Source: Candidatus Flexifilum affinis (GTDB taxonomy: Bacteria; Chloroflexota; Anaerolineae; Aggregatilineales; Phototrophicaceae). Taken from it: a DNA stretch of 64,000 nt. This document shows positions 26,525-35,552 of the stretch, in pieces. Position 1 is the first letter of the stretch, and each line of letters opens with the position of its first letter. The position numbers and the translations under genes were made by a program. Under the pieces are notes generated by a model. It had not been told where the DNA came from, ran no database searches, and worked only from the letters and a program-made list of their open reading frames with translations. The DNA lies in the NCBI GenBank assembly GCA_016713325.1, contig JADJPJ010000002.1:434001-498000 (forward strand), read 5' to 3'.

Positions 26525-27673
26525 ATGAGCCGACTTGGCCTGCTTTTCACCCTGGCTGCCTTGCTGGTCAGTAGCGGCGCAGCGTTCGCCGCCCAGAATA
26601 CCTGCGACGATCCCTTCGACGGGGTCACGGTGCGCTTTTCGACCAGCTATTGGACCACGACCGATTTCTGCACCCGAAGCATCGATCTGAGCGGAATACT
26701 GTCCGGCGGCCCACCGCCCGACGGCATTCCGCCGATCGACAACCCGCAGTTCGAGTCGATTGCGTCCGCGTCGGAATGGCTGGCGCCGCAGTCGCCGGTC
26801 ATCGCGCTGGAGGTGGGTGAGGTTGCCCGCGCCTACCCGCTGGCGATTTTGATCTGGCACGAGATCGTCAACGACGTGATCGGTAGCGTGCCGGTGGCGG
26901 TGACGTTCTGCCCGCTGTGCAACGCCTCGGTGGTGTTCGACCGGCGCGTCGACGGCATGACGCTGCGGATGGGCGTCTCCGGTAATCTGCGCAACAGCGA
27001 CCTGATCATGTGGGACGATCAGACGGAGAGCTGGTGGCAGCAGTTCACCGGCGAGGCGATCGTCGGGAGTCTGACCGGGACGCAGCTTGAACTGGTGCCG
27101 TCGCTGGTGGTCAGCTTCGCCGAGTTCAGCGCCCAGTACCCCGATGGCGAGGTGCTGACACGCGACACCGGGCACAGCCGCACCTACGGAAGTAATCCTT
27201 ACGCCGGCTACGACTCCACGACCGATCCGTTCCTGTTCACCGGAGCGATCGATCCGCGCCTGCCGGCCACGGAGCGGGTGCTGGCGGGCACGATCGGCGC
27301 CGAGGCGGTGGCCTATCCGTTCAGCGCCCTGGCGGTGGAGCAGGTGGTGAACGACATGGCGGGCGGTGATCCGGTGGTTGCCCTCTGGCAGCCGGGAGCA
27401 GCCAGCGCCCTGGACGGCAGTACCATCGACAGTTCGCGCGATGTAGGGATGGCGGCGCTCTACAGCCGGATCCTGGACGGCGAGACGCTGACCTTCATGG
27501 TCGACGCGGATGGAGCGATCCGTGATGAAGGCACGGGGAGGCGCTGGAACGTCTTCGGTGAGGCGGTCGAGGGCGAACTGGCCGGCAAGCGGTTGGAGCC
27601 GCAGTTTGCCGCGCCGCACTTCTGGTTTGCCTGGGCAGCCTTCCGCCCGGAGACGCGAGTGTATGGGGAATGA
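26525..27673 (+). CDS. DUF3179 domain-containing exported protein
   Basis: 382 residues with a signal peptide (hydrophobic core LLFTLAALLVSSGAAF, AFA cleavage site). The DUF3179 family features are clear: ARAYPLAILIWHEIVND, VTFCPLCNASVVFDR with the paired Cys, DLIMWDDQTESWWQQFTGEAI, and a repeat of the pattern in the second half (AVAYPFSALAVEQVVND). The function is unknown; the CPLC motif may bind metal or be redox active. It stands alone between two hairpin elements. Confidence 0.9.
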   Translation: MSRLGLLFTLAALLVSSGAAFAAQNTCDDPFDGVTVRFSTSYWTTTDFCTRSIDLSGILSGGPPPDGIPPIDNPQFESIASASEWLAPQSPVIALEVGEVARAYPLAILIWHEIVNDVIGSVPVAVTFCPLCNASVVFDRRVDGMTLRMGVSGNLRNSDLIMWDDQTESWWQQFTGEAIVGSLTGTQLELVPSLVVSFAEFSAQYPDGEVLTRDTGHSRTYGSNPYAGYDSTTDPFLFTGAIDPRLPATERVLAGTIGAEAVAYPFSALAVEQVVNDMAGGDPVVALWQPGAASALDGSTIDSSRDVGMAALYSRILDGETLTFMVDADGAIRDEGTGRRWNVFGEAVEGELAGKRLEPQFAAPHFWFAWAAFRPETRVYGE

Positions 27674-27797
27674 ACCTCGGCCGTTTTCGCTTCTCTATAC
27701 GGACTGCGGCGGGTCGGGCACATTCGCCCGCCCCTGCGGCGCCGCTGATTTTACGGATGCACCCACCGCGTGAACCTTGGCAATCAGGCTCCGGGGC

Positions 27798-28301
27798 CTA
27801 AGGCCGCAGGATCATGCAGGTGGTGGTGCCGTGGGCGTAGAGCTTGCCGGCGGTGTCGGTGAGGCGGGCCTGGGCGGTGGCCACCGTCTTACCGGCATGA
27901 AGCACCTCGGCCTGGCAAATCAGCTTGCCGGTGTCTGCGAAGAGCGGGCGCACCAGGTTGATGTGCAGCTCGACGGTGGTGGAATAGACGCCCTGGGGCA
28001 GCGTCGAGAGGATGCTGCACGCCATCGCCGAATCGAGGATGGTGGCCGCGAAGCCGCCGTGGACGGTGCCCATCGGGTTGTACTGGTACTCGGCCGTCTC
28101 GCCGGAGAAGACGATGCGCCCGTGCTCGACTTCCGCGATGTGAAAGTTGAACAACTGGGAGATGGGCGGCGGGGGTATTTCGCCGCTCACGATTTTGCGC
28201 AGGAATTCGATGCCGCTGTACTGGCCTGCCGCCCGCGCCGAAATTGACGGATCTTCCCACTGTACGAGCCGGCTGCGCTGGATCTGGGAATCGTCCGACA
28301 T
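27798..28301 (-). CDS. PaaI-family hotdog thioesterase
   Basis: Predicted acyl-CoA thioesterase, 167 residues, cytoplasmic. The hotdog motif NPMGTVHGGFAATILDSAMACS (helix and catalytic region, given in pieces: GTVHGGF near 83-89, LDSAMA near 93-98) and the strand ELHINLVRPL fit the PaaI/YbgC-like 4HBT family. The start at 28301 is chosen because AAGGGGGG precedes it at good spacing and the longer frame is unrelated to the family. Substrate unknown. Confidence 0.9.
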   Translation of the reverse strand: MSDDSQIQRSRLVQWEDPSISARAAGQYSGIEFLRKIVSGEIPPPPISQLFNFHIAEVEHGRIVFSGETAEYQYNPMGTVHGGFAATILDSAMACSILSTLPQGVYSTTVELHINLVRPLFADTGKLICQAEVLHAGKTVATAQARLTDTAGKLYAHGTTTCMILRP

Positions 28302-28329
28302 CGTGTCCCCCCTTGTGTGACGAGATGAT

Positions 28330-29637
28330 TCAGCCGCAGTCGGCTTCGCTCCGGAAGCCCGCCGGCGTCCAGAAGGGCGGCGCGTTGCCAAGCTCCCCGC
28401 GTTCGAGCCAGCGCCAGGTGTTCGACGTCGTATCGACCAGGGCCAGGCCGTACTCGGCGCGCAGGGCCAGCCAGCGACGGTCGGGGCTGTAGCGCGGGTA
28501 ATCATGATAGCGCAGGGCGGCGTCGCTGATGACCTGCACGGCGTTGGCGTCGGCCCCGCCGGTCAGCCCAATGCGCCAGAGGCGGTTTTCGCTCAGCCCG
28601 GCGAATTCGCGCGTGCTCATGACCATGGCCGCGCCGTCCGGCTGCCACGTCAGGTCGAGGATGACCGACGCGCCGTAGGTGATCTGCGTCGGCACCGACT
28701 CGGGCGCCATGCCGACCATCCAGACGGTGTCGAAGCCCGGCTGGGCCGAGTAGACGAAGCCGATGAGATCGCCATCGGGCGACCAGCGGGGCATGGTGAC
28801 GTTGCCGGTGGGGAAGTTGGTCAGACGGTACTTGGTGGCGCCATCGGCGCTGACGATCCACAGGTCGGCCTCGCGGATCTGCGCGCCGCCCTGGCCGGGC
28901 GCGGCGGTGGCGAAGGCATCGGCGCCGGCGGTGCGCGTCTCGTAGGCGGCGTAGACCAGCCAGCGGCCATCGGGCGACCAGCGGGCGGTGTGCTCGTCGC
29001 CGCTGACGCTGTAGAAATCGGGCGCGCCGCCCAGGCCCTGGACGAAGCCGATGTGGTGGCTGGTCGTGTCGCCACTGGTGCGGATCAGGGTAAAGGCCAC
29101 GCGCGGATCGTCCGGCAACGGCGACCAGGCCGGTTCCCAGATGCCCCAGGCTTCCGGGCCGTCGTAAGTGACCATCGGTCGGCGGTCACCCCCGTCCAGT
29201 CGGGCGCTGTAGAGCGCACCGGGATCGAGGCCTTCCTGCTGAGTATAGAGGATACGGCAGCCGTCGGCGGAGAAGCCCCACAACCGCACCCAGTAGCCGT
29301 CGAAGGTCAGGGAGCGGATGATGCCGGCGGTCACGTCGTACAGAAGAAACTCGTCCTGCGCGGCAGAATCGATGGCGACAACCGGGCCGGTCAGCAGGGG
29401 CAGGGCCGGCGCACCCGGAGCGCTGACCGCCGCACGGGGAGGCTCGGCGACGGCCAGCGTGAGCAGAAGAATCATGATAAGGAGGGCAACGCGAAGGCCT
29501 GCACGATGACCTCTCCCCGCCTGACCCACGCGCGCGTGGCGTTGGGCGACTGGTAGCGGATCCCTGTGCGGTTGGGGGTGAGGTTCGGCGGGCGTCAGCT
29601 CTACGCTTAAACTCGGAGTCGCCTTCTCATTCCTCAT
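28330..29637 (-). CDS. PD40/TolB-like beta-propeller protein, membrane anchored
   Basis: Up to 435 residues, with a predicted membrane anchor at about 50-66 (LRVALLIMILLLTLAVA) and then at least six PD40 blades recognised by FSADGCRILYTQ, SPDGRWLVYAA, SPDGDLIGFVYS, QPDGAAMVMST and SPDRRWLALRA. The domain is probably extracytoplasmic. The N-terminal 45 residues before the anchor are low-confidence, and a start nearer the anchor is possible. No enzymatic residues are visible. Confidence 0.8.
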   Translation of the reverse strand: MRNEKATPSLSVELTPAEPHPQPHRDPLPVAQRHARVGQAGRGHRAGLRVALLIMILLLTLAVAEPPRAAVSAPGAPALPLLTGPVVAIDSAAQDEFLLYDVTAGIIRSLTFDGYWVRLWGFSADGCRILYTQQEGLDPGALYSARLDGGDRRPMVTYDGPEAWGIWEPAWSPLPDDPRVAFTLIRTSGDTTSHHIGFVQGLGGAPDFYSVSGDEHTARWSPDGRWLVYAAYETRTAGADAFATAAPGQGGAQIREADLWIVSADGATKYRLTNFPTGNVTMPRWSPDGDLIGFVYSAQPGFDTVWMVGMAPESVPTQITYGASVILDLTWQPDGAAMVMSTREFAGLSENRLWRIGLTGGADANAVQVISDAALRYHDYPRYSPDRRWLALRAEYGLALVDTTSNTWRWLERGELGNAPPFWTPAGFRSEADCG

Positions 29638-29660
29638 TCCTCACCCCTCATTCCTTCACC

Positions 29661-30290
29661 CTAGAAGAACATGCCGCGGCGGTTGAAGCGCTCTTCCTTG
29701 AATGGCTCGCCCTCGTTGTGATAGCCGCCCTGCTCCCAGAAGCCCGGCTTGTCATGCGCCGAGAATTCCAGCGCGCGGACCCACTTGGCGCTCTTCCACA
29801 GATAGCGCTTGGGCACCAGGGTGCGCAGCGGGAAACCGTGATCCGCCTCCAGCCACTGGCCATCATATTTATAGGTCAGCAGGACGTCGTCGTCCATCAT
29901 GACTTCGAGCGGCGTGTTGGTGGTATAGCCGCCCTCGCAGTGCGCGATGACATAGCGGGCGCGGTCGGTCAGGCCGAACAGGTCGACAAAATCGCGGAAG
30001 CGCACGCCTTCCCACACCGTGTCGAATTTACTCCATTTGGTGACGCAGTGCAGATCGCAGGTGATCTGCACGGTGGGCAGGGCGAGGAATTCGGGCCACG
30101 TCCAGCGCTTTTCCGTCTTCACTTCGCCAAACACCCGAAGATCCCAGGTGTCGGGGCTGAACGGGGGCGTTGGCCCATAGGTGAGCACGGGGAATTTGAG
30201 TGTGAGCGACTGCCCCGGTGGAAGACGACCCTCTTTGCGCATACGCTCTTCCAGGCGGCGGCGCTCCATCGCGTCACTGATCACGGACAT
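29661..30290 (-). CDS. sulfite oxidase-like molybdopterin-dependent oxidoreductase
   Basis: 209-residue Oxidored_molyb-domain protein of the short, stand-alone type. The molybdenum-ligating Cys is expected in HCVTKWS (about residue 81), followed by WEGVRFRDFVDLFGL, AHCEGGYTTNTPLE and the pterin-contacting GFPLRTLVPKRYLWKSAKWV. There is no twin-arginine signal, so the protein is predicted cytoplasmic. Substrate unknown; no haem partner is adjacent. Confidence 0.92.
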   Translation of the reverse strand: MSVISDAMERRRLEERMRKEGRLPPGQSLTLKFPVLTYGPTPPFSPDTWDLRVFGEVKTEKRWTWPEFLALPTVQITCDLHCVTKWSKFDTVWEGVRFRDFVDLFGLTDRARYVIAHCEGGYTTNTPLEVMMDDDVLLTYKYDGQWLEADHGFPLRTLVPKRYLWKSAKWVRALEFSAHDKPGFWEQGGYHNEGEPFKEERFNRRGMFF

Positions 30291-30578
30291 GGTGACTATC
30301 CTTCATCTGCATAACCTGCATCGAACGGGCATGATTATACGGCGGGTTGTTGAGTTGAACATGAGACATGGGATTAGAGGGGCGAGAGTAGGAAATCGTT
30401 ACAGCGGAAGTGATGAGAAACGAGCGATGAAGAAAAGAAGGAATGAATAGCGAGAGACGAGTGCTGAGAAAGTATGGAGGACGAAGAGCGCTGAGTGAGA
30501 CAATGATTGCCTGCACCCGTTCATGAGGACAAGGTCAGCGAACCCGTCATTTCTCATCTCTCATCCCTCGTTTCTTCT
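30291..30578. other. non-coding purine/pyrimidine-biased region with an imperfect inverted repeat
   Basis: No gene is supported here. The left part (30410-30446) is almost pure purine with core AGAAACGAGCGATGA. The right part (30547-30580) is its pyrimidine-rich counterpart, whose reverse complement contains AGAAACGAGGGATGA. A similar TCATTCCTC-rich tract occurs at 29621-29655, in the preceding intergenic gap. Confidence 0.55.
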
Positions 30579-31841
30579 TCAGAGATGATCGTTCGCTTCG
30601 TCGGTCTGGAAGAGGGAGTCGGCGGCTTCGAGCAGGGCGGCGCAGCGCGTCGCGTCGGTGTCCTTGCTCAGGAAGTAGCGCTCGACCAGCTCGGCGTCGG
30701 TGAGTGTCTCCGGATTGGCGCCCAGGCGAGCGCGGGCGGGCTGCTCGATCTCGCGCCTGATGCCGGCAATGTAGCTGGCGCCGCCGCGGATCAGCGCATC
30801 GCGCACCATCGCGATCTTCAGCCGGGCGTCGGACTCCGGCGTGAGGGCCAGCACGACGCGCACGACGGCCTCGCGCAGATTTTCCTCCTCGATAGCCTCC
30901 ACGGCCTCGACGGTGGGGTCGAGCGAGGCTTTGAGGTCCAGACGGATGGTCTTGAACGGACGGGCCTTGACCCGGCGGAATTCGTAGCGGGTGTTCTTGC
31001 GCTCCAGCTCGACCCAGCAGAAGCCCTTGGCCTCGTGCTCCTCGCCGAAGTCGATGCGCTCCAGCGATCCGCAGTAGACGACCGGAGGCCGGTGCTCGTG
31101 ATCCGTGGTCAGGTTCTGGTACTGGTGGATGTGACCGAGCGCCACGTAGTCCCAGGCCGGATCGCCGACGGCGGAATAAGGCACGGTCACGTCGCGCCCG
31201 AACTTGATCAGCCGCTCGCTGCCCTCGTGCGCGCCGCTGATGGCCAGGTGACCGGTCAGGATGCGCGGGCAGTCGTACTGGCTGGCTTTTTCGGCCAACC
31301 GCTCCAGATAGGCGATCAACTCACGCAGCATGTAGGAGTCGGTCTGGGCGACGGTCATGCCACCGGTCTGGAGGCCCTCGAGGAGTCGGGAGCGAATCGG
31401 GTAGGGAGCCGCGCCCACGACGACATCGCCGCGCTTGGTGGGAATGACGCGCAGACCCTGCTCGTCGTCGAAGCTGTCGGCCACCCAGACGTTGGGCACG
31501 TTGAACACGCGGTAGATCTCGACGCTGGAGGCTTTCATCAGCGTCGGCGGCAGGTCATGGTTACCGACCAGCAGCACCAGCGGGGCCAGCGCCGCCAGAT
31601 CGAGGATGCGCCAGGCGAATTCGCGCTGGAAGGTCGGGTTGGGCGTGCGCGTCTTGAAGGCGTCGCCGGCGAAGATGGTCAGGTCGACGTCGTTTTCGCG
31701 GGCGACCTCGATCATCTCGTCCATGCGCTTCAGGAAGTCGCGGACGCGGTTGCTCAGGCCCGTCTCGGGGTCGGTGCCGCCGTAGTTTTCGACGCCGATG
31801 TGCACGTCGGCGAAGTGCAAAACGCGTACCGGGTCGCTCAT
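30579..31841 (-). CDS. sbcD: DNA repair exonuclease, SbcD/Mre11-type
   Basis: Metallophosphoesterase of the SbcD/Mre11 group, 420 residues. Phosphodiesterase motifs appear in order: FADVHIG (about 10-16), FAGDAFK (about 57-63), VGNHDLP (about 91-97), ILTGHLAI and LGHIHQY. The C-terminal third is helical, as in SbcD capping domains. SbcD usually works with the SbcC ATPase, but no sbcC lies next to it. It overlaps the upstream phosphatase gene by four bases (ATGA). Confidence 0.9.
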   Translation of the reverse strand: MSDPVRVLHFADVHIGVENYGGTDPETGLSNRVRDFLKRMDEMIEVARENDVDLTIFAGDAFKTRTPNPTFQREFAWRILDLAALAPLVLLVGNHDLPPTLMKASSVEIYRVFNVPNVWVADSFDDEQGLRVIPTKRGDVVVGAAPYPIRSRLLEGLQTGGMTVAQTDSYMLRELIAYLERLAEKASQYDCPRILTGHLAISGAHEGSERLIKFGRDVTVPYSAVGDPAWDYVALGHIHQYQNLTTDHEHRPPVVYCGSLERIDFGEEHEAKGFCWVELERKNTRYEFRRVKARPFKTIRLDLKASLDPTVEAVEAIEEENLREAVVRVVLALTPESDARLKIAMVRDALIRGGASYIAGIRREIEQPARARLGANPETLTDAELVERYFLSKDTDATRCAALLEAADSLFQTDEANDHL

Positions 31842-32806
31842 CCTGTCTGCCCCTCATCCATGCGCAACGCTTCCTGAATAACCTCCAGGATGCGGTCGTG
31901 AATCGTGCCGTTGGTGGCGATCATGCCGCGCGCGGTCAGTTTGGCGCCGGTCGAAAAATCGATCAGTGCGCCTTCCAGGTCGGTGACCACGCCGCCGGCC
32001 GCCTGAAGCAGCGCCACGCCGGGACCGTGGTCCCAGGCCAGATTGACCCAGGCGGCGTCGCGCGGGACGCGCAGGAACATCTCCGCCTCGCCGGCGGAGA
32101 GCATGGCGTATTTGACGGCGCTGTCGAAGTGGCCGATCTGCGCCTGAGGGATGCCCAGGGCGGCGTAGATGCGATCGGCGGCACCAAAGTTGCCGTGCGA
32201 GCGCTCGACGCTTTCGACGGCGCGCCATTTGCGTGGGTTGGCCACCCCGGTGACGGCGATGCGCTCGGCGCGACCGCCAGACAGCGATTCCATGTAGGCG
32301 GCAGTGCCCTGACCGTAGAAGACGCGGCCTCCATCTTTGGCAGCCGGATCGGGCGCGCCGATGATGCCGGCGATTGGCAGACCATCGGCCAGCAGGGCCA
32401 TGGCGATGGCATAGCGCCGCCCCGCGACATACCCCTTGGTGCCGTCGACCGGGTCGATCAGCCACAGCCGCGAGGGATCGCGGTCGCGTCCATGTTCCAG
32501 CCAGGCGCGGCACTGATCGACGGTGATCGTCTCGCCGAGGGTTTCGCTCACAAAACGGGCGATGGTCTCCTGGGCGGCAGCGTCCATGGTGGTGTCGAAG
32601 ACGGCGGCGCGCTCTTCGCCCATGATGGCGTCGTCCGGAAAGGCGGCGGCGACGGCGCGGCAGAGGATGATCTGAGAGGCATAGTCGGCCAGCGTGACCG
32701 GGTCCTGGACTCCTTTGTCGCGTGCGCCAATGCCATGCGCCTGAATCCGGCGGGTCACGGTCGCGGCCAGCCTGACGGCGTTCAGAAGGGGTTTGAGATC
32801 GATCAC
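31838..32806 (-). CDS. inositol monophosphatase-superfamily phosphatase, CysQ/HAL2-like
   Basis: Predicted 3'(2'),5'-bisphosphate nucleotidase or related phosphatase, 322 residues. The family metal-site motifs are present: GEE (about 63-65), WLIDPVDGTKGY (about 115-126) and the C-terminal WDHGPGVALLQAAGG. The insertion between motifs and the overall length fit the HAL2/CysQ-like branch better than inositol monophosphatase. Cytoplasmic. It is coupled to sbcD by a four-base overlap, an arrangement that may link nucleotide turnover and DNA repair, though this is speculative. Confidence 0.9.
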   Translation of the reverse strand: MIDLKPLLNAVRLAATVTRRIQAHGIGARDKGVQDPVTLADYASQIILCRAVAAAFPDDAIMGEERAAVFDTTMDAAAQETIARFVSETLGETITVDQCRAWLEHGRDRDPSRLWLIDPVDGTKGYVAGRRYAIAMALLADGLPIAGIIGAPDPAAKDGGRVFYGQGTAAYMESLSGGRAERIAVTGVANPRKWRAVESVERSHGNFGAADRIYAALGIPQAQIGHFDSAVKYAMLSAGEAEMFLRVPRDAAWVNLAWDHGPGVALLQAAGGVVTDLEGALIDFSTGAKLTARGMIATNGTIHDRILEVIQEALRMDEGQTG

Positions 32807-33031
32807 GCGCAGCCTCGATGTACTGATAAACGAACCTCAGGGGCAGCCTCGACAGCGCCAACGGGCCGCGTGCCTCCGCCTGAGTACGGTGGTCCTATGA
32901 TGGTTCTAACTCTACACGACCTGCCGCGTTTCGCCTATAGTTGTGCTGACGGATGTTCTGATGAACTGGGCGCGGCGCTGTGACTTTCTCCGCCGGCGTC
33001 CACGACATAAGACCGATTCAACAGGTGAGCC

Positions 33032-33739
33032 ATGTTCGTGAACTCGGCGGAAATCTACGATGCCATCTACAGCTTCAAGGACTATGCGGCGGAAGCGCGG
33101 GTGGTGCAGGAACGGATCGCCGCGCACCGGCGTTCGTCTGGTCGCGCCCTGCTGGATGCCGCCTGCGGGACGGGCAAACATGCCGAATTCCTGCGCGACG
33201 ACTACGACCTGACTCTGCTCGATCTGGATGCCGGCCTGCTGGCGATCGCGGCGGAACGTCTGCCGGAGGCGCGCATCGTCCAGGCCGATATGAGCGACTT
33301 CGACCTCGATCAGCAGTTCGACGCTATCACCTGCCTGTTCAGCGCCATCGGCTACGTCGGCTCGGTCGAGCGGCTGAATGCGACGCTGGCGGCCTTCGCG
33401 CGGCACCTCAAGCCGGGTGGCGTGGTCCTGGTCGAGGCCTGGTTCATGTCAGAGCAGTTCCATCCGGGCGGAGTCCACGCCCGCTTTGTCGACGAGCCAA
33501 ACCTGAAGATCAGTCGGATGAACGTCAGCCGCGTCGAGGGGCAGATGTCGATCCTCGACTTTCACTACATGGTCGGCACGCCCGAGGGAATTGCGACGTT
33601 CACCGAGCACCACGAACTGATGATGTTCACCGATGCGCAGTACCAGGACGCCTTCCGCGCTGCCGGCCTGACCGTCGAGGTCGATCCGGAAGGGCTGACC
33701 GGACGCGCGCTGTATATCGGCACAAAGGCCCTGGCGTGA
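33032..33739 (+). CDS. class I SAM-dependent methyltransferase
   Basis: 235-residue methyltransferase with motif I LLDAACGTGKH (about 41-51), the acidic LLDLDAGLL loop, ADMSDFDLDQQFDAITCLFSAIGYV and post-motif LKPGGVVLVEAWF. Its closest general resemblance is to sugar N,N-dimethyltransferases such as DesVI-like enzymes, which fits its place as the first gene of a glycan locus; the substrate is inferred only. The stop overlaps the GTG start of the following glycosyltransferase gene. Confidence 0.88.
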   Translation: MFVNSAEIYDAIYSFKDYAAEARVVQERIAAHRRSSGRALLDAACGTGKHAEFLRDDYDLTLLDLDAGLLAIAAERLPEARIVQADMSDFDLDQQFDAITCLFSAIGYVGSVERLNATLAAFARHLKPGGVVLVEAWFMSEQFHPGGVHARFVDEPNLKISRMNVSRVEGQMSILDFHYMVGTPEGIATFTEHHELMMFTDAQYQDAFRAAGLTVEVDPEGLTGRALYIGTKALA

Positions 33740-34899
33740 CTTCCAGCCCCATCCCCCTCCTGTTCACGACCGTTTACACCGGCATGGGCGGCGGCGAGAC
33801 CTCGCTCATGACCCTGGTCGAGCATCTCGTGCGGCACGATGCCCGCTATCAACCGCATCTGCTCATCCCTGGCGAGGGCGAACTGGGCCGGCGCTGGGCG
33901 GCCAATGGCTGGCCGGTGCACGTCGATTCCTGGCGCGGCGCGACCGTGTACTTCATTCCCGAGGTGTGGGGGAGTTTTCCAATCGCCGGGCGCATGGCGC
34001 GGTTGATCCGGGAGCAGGGGATTCGCGCGGTGCACAGCGACTATCACAGCCTGCCATTCGCGTTGGCCGCCGCCCGCCGGACGCGTGTCCCGATCGCCTG
34101 GACGTGCTGGGGGTGGTGGTTTCAGCCAAAACCTTACCAGCAGCATTTCTTCCGCCGACCGGACCTGACGCTGGCCAGTTCCGGGGCGATCAAGGAGGGT
34201 TTCCTGGGCAACCCGCCGTTCATGCCACCAGAGCGCGTGCAGGTGCTGCCACCCGGCGTCGACACCGAACGTTTCCACCCCGGCATCGACGGCGTCGAAG
34301 TGCGCAGTGACGCCGGCGTCTCGCTGGATGCGCCCCTGGTGGCGTTGATCGCCCGCTTCCAGAATGTGAAGGGCCATGAGGTCTTTCAGGCGATGGCACA
34401 GCAGGTGGTCGAGGTCATCCCGGAGGCGCGTTTCATCGTCGCCGGCGAAAACGTGCACGGGCAGTCGGCGGACGATGCCTACAAAGCGCGCATCCTGGCG
34501 GCGCACCGGGACAACCCCGCGCTGCTGGACCGGCTCGTCTACCTGGGTTTTCGAAGCGATGCCGAGCGGGTGATCGGCGCCGCCGACGTGGTGGTGTGCA
34601 GTTCGCACTTCGAAAGCTACGGCATGGTCAATGTCGAGGCGATGGCCTGTGGCGTGCCGGTGGTCAGCACGCGGCGAGGCGGCCCTTCTGAGACGGTGGT
34701 CGATGGCGAGACCGGCTTTCTGGTTGATGGCGGCGACGCCCACGCACTGGCCGAGCGGGTGATTCAACTCCTGCGCGACCCCGCGCTGCGGCAGCGGATG
34801 GGGACGGCCGGCAGGGCGCGGGTGGAAGCGCAATTTGCGGCCGATGTCATGGCAGCCCGCTTCGCGGCGGCCCTGGAGCCGCTGATCGGAAGGGAATAG
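33736..34899 (+). CDS. glycosyltransferase family 4
   Basis: 387-residue GT-B glycosyltransferase. The N-terminal domain starts at the glycine-rich GMGGGETSL (acceptor side), and the C-terminal domain has LIARFQNVKGHE (phosphate loop) and the EX7E nucleotide-sugar motif in FESYGMVNVEAMACGVPVV. The GTG start at 33736 overlaps the methyltransferase stop (GTGA); the longer upstream frame is a shadow of that gene. Donor and acceptor are unknown. Confidence 0.93.
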   Translation: MTSSPIPLLFTTVYTGMGGGETSLMTLVEHLVRHDARYQPHLLIPGEGELGRRWAANGWPVHVDSWRGATVYFIPEVWGSFPIAGRMARLIREQGIRAVHSDYHSLPFALAAARRTRVPIAWTCWGWWFQPKPYQQHFFRRPDLTLASSGAIKEGFLGNPPFMPPERVQVLPPGVDTERFHPGIDGVEVRSDAGVSLDAPLVALIARFQNVKGHEVFQAMAQQVVEVIPEARFIVAGENVHGQSADDAYKARILAAHRDNPALLDRLVYLGFRSDAERVIGAADVVVCSSHFESYGMVNVEAMACGVPVVSTRRGGPSETVVDGETGFLVDGGDAHALAERVIQLLRDPALRQRMGTAGRARVEAQFAADVMAARFAAALEPLIGRE

Positions 34900-34900
34900 C

Positions 34901-35452
34901 ATGATGGAGATGGTGCAGATCGACGCCGGGCAGACCGAGCTGATCGAGCAGGCAGCGGTGGTGCTGGCCCGGACGTTTCCCTGGAACGACGAGTGGAATA
35001 CAGTGCACGGCGCGCGGGAAGAGGTGCATGAGATTCTGCGCGAAGGGGTGGTTTTCGCCGCGGTCGGGAACGGACAGGTGCTGGGTTTGGTGGGCGGGCT
35101 GATTACCTACCATGGCAAGACCTGGGAGCTGCACCCGCTGGCCGTCCGGGCCGGGTCCCGCCGCAGCGGCGTAGGACGAGCGCTGGTGGCCCGGTTGGAA
35201 GAGGCAGCGCGGGTGGCGGGGGCGGTGACGGTGATGGTCGGGGCTGACGACGAAGACGGGCGAACCAACCTGTCGCAGATCGACGACGTCTACCCGCTGC
35301 TGCCCGGTCTGCTGGCGGACATCGTCAGTCTGGATCCGACGAATCCGCACCCCGTCGACTTCTATCGGAAATGTGGCTACCAGGTGGTCGGATTAATGCC
35401 CGACGCCAATGGCCCACGAAAACCAGACATTTTGATGGCCAAGCGCCTGTGA
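34901..35452 (+). CDS. GNAT acetyltransferase, AAC(6')-like
   Basis: 183-residue acetyltransferase with the acetyl-CoA loop RRSGVGRALV (about 87-96), TWELHPLAVRAG before it, and the C-terminal FYRKCGYQVVGLMPDANGPRKPDI stretch (in parts: FYRKCGYQVVG, DANGPRKPDI) that resembles AAC(6')-type aminoglycoside acetyltransferases. In a glycan locus it could instead acetylate an amino sugar. The ATG is one base after the stop of the glycosyltransferase gene. Either role needs testing. Confidence 0.87.
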   Translation: MMEMVQIDAGQTELIEQAAVVLARTFPWNDEWNTVHGAREEVHEILREGVVFAAVGNGQVLGLVGGLITYHGKTWELHPLAVRAGSRRSGVGRALVARLEEAARVAGAVTVMVGADDEDGRTNLSQIDDVYPLLPGLLADIVSLDPTNPHPVDFYRKCGYQVVGLMPDANGPRKPDILMAKRL

Positions 35453-35552
35453 ACATCGCGCCTATAATGAGGCAATGTTTGCAGAGGCCGCGACGCCGCA
35501 TTGCTGGGCCTGGATCAACGTCGCGGCCTCGTCACTCAATGGAGCCAACCGT

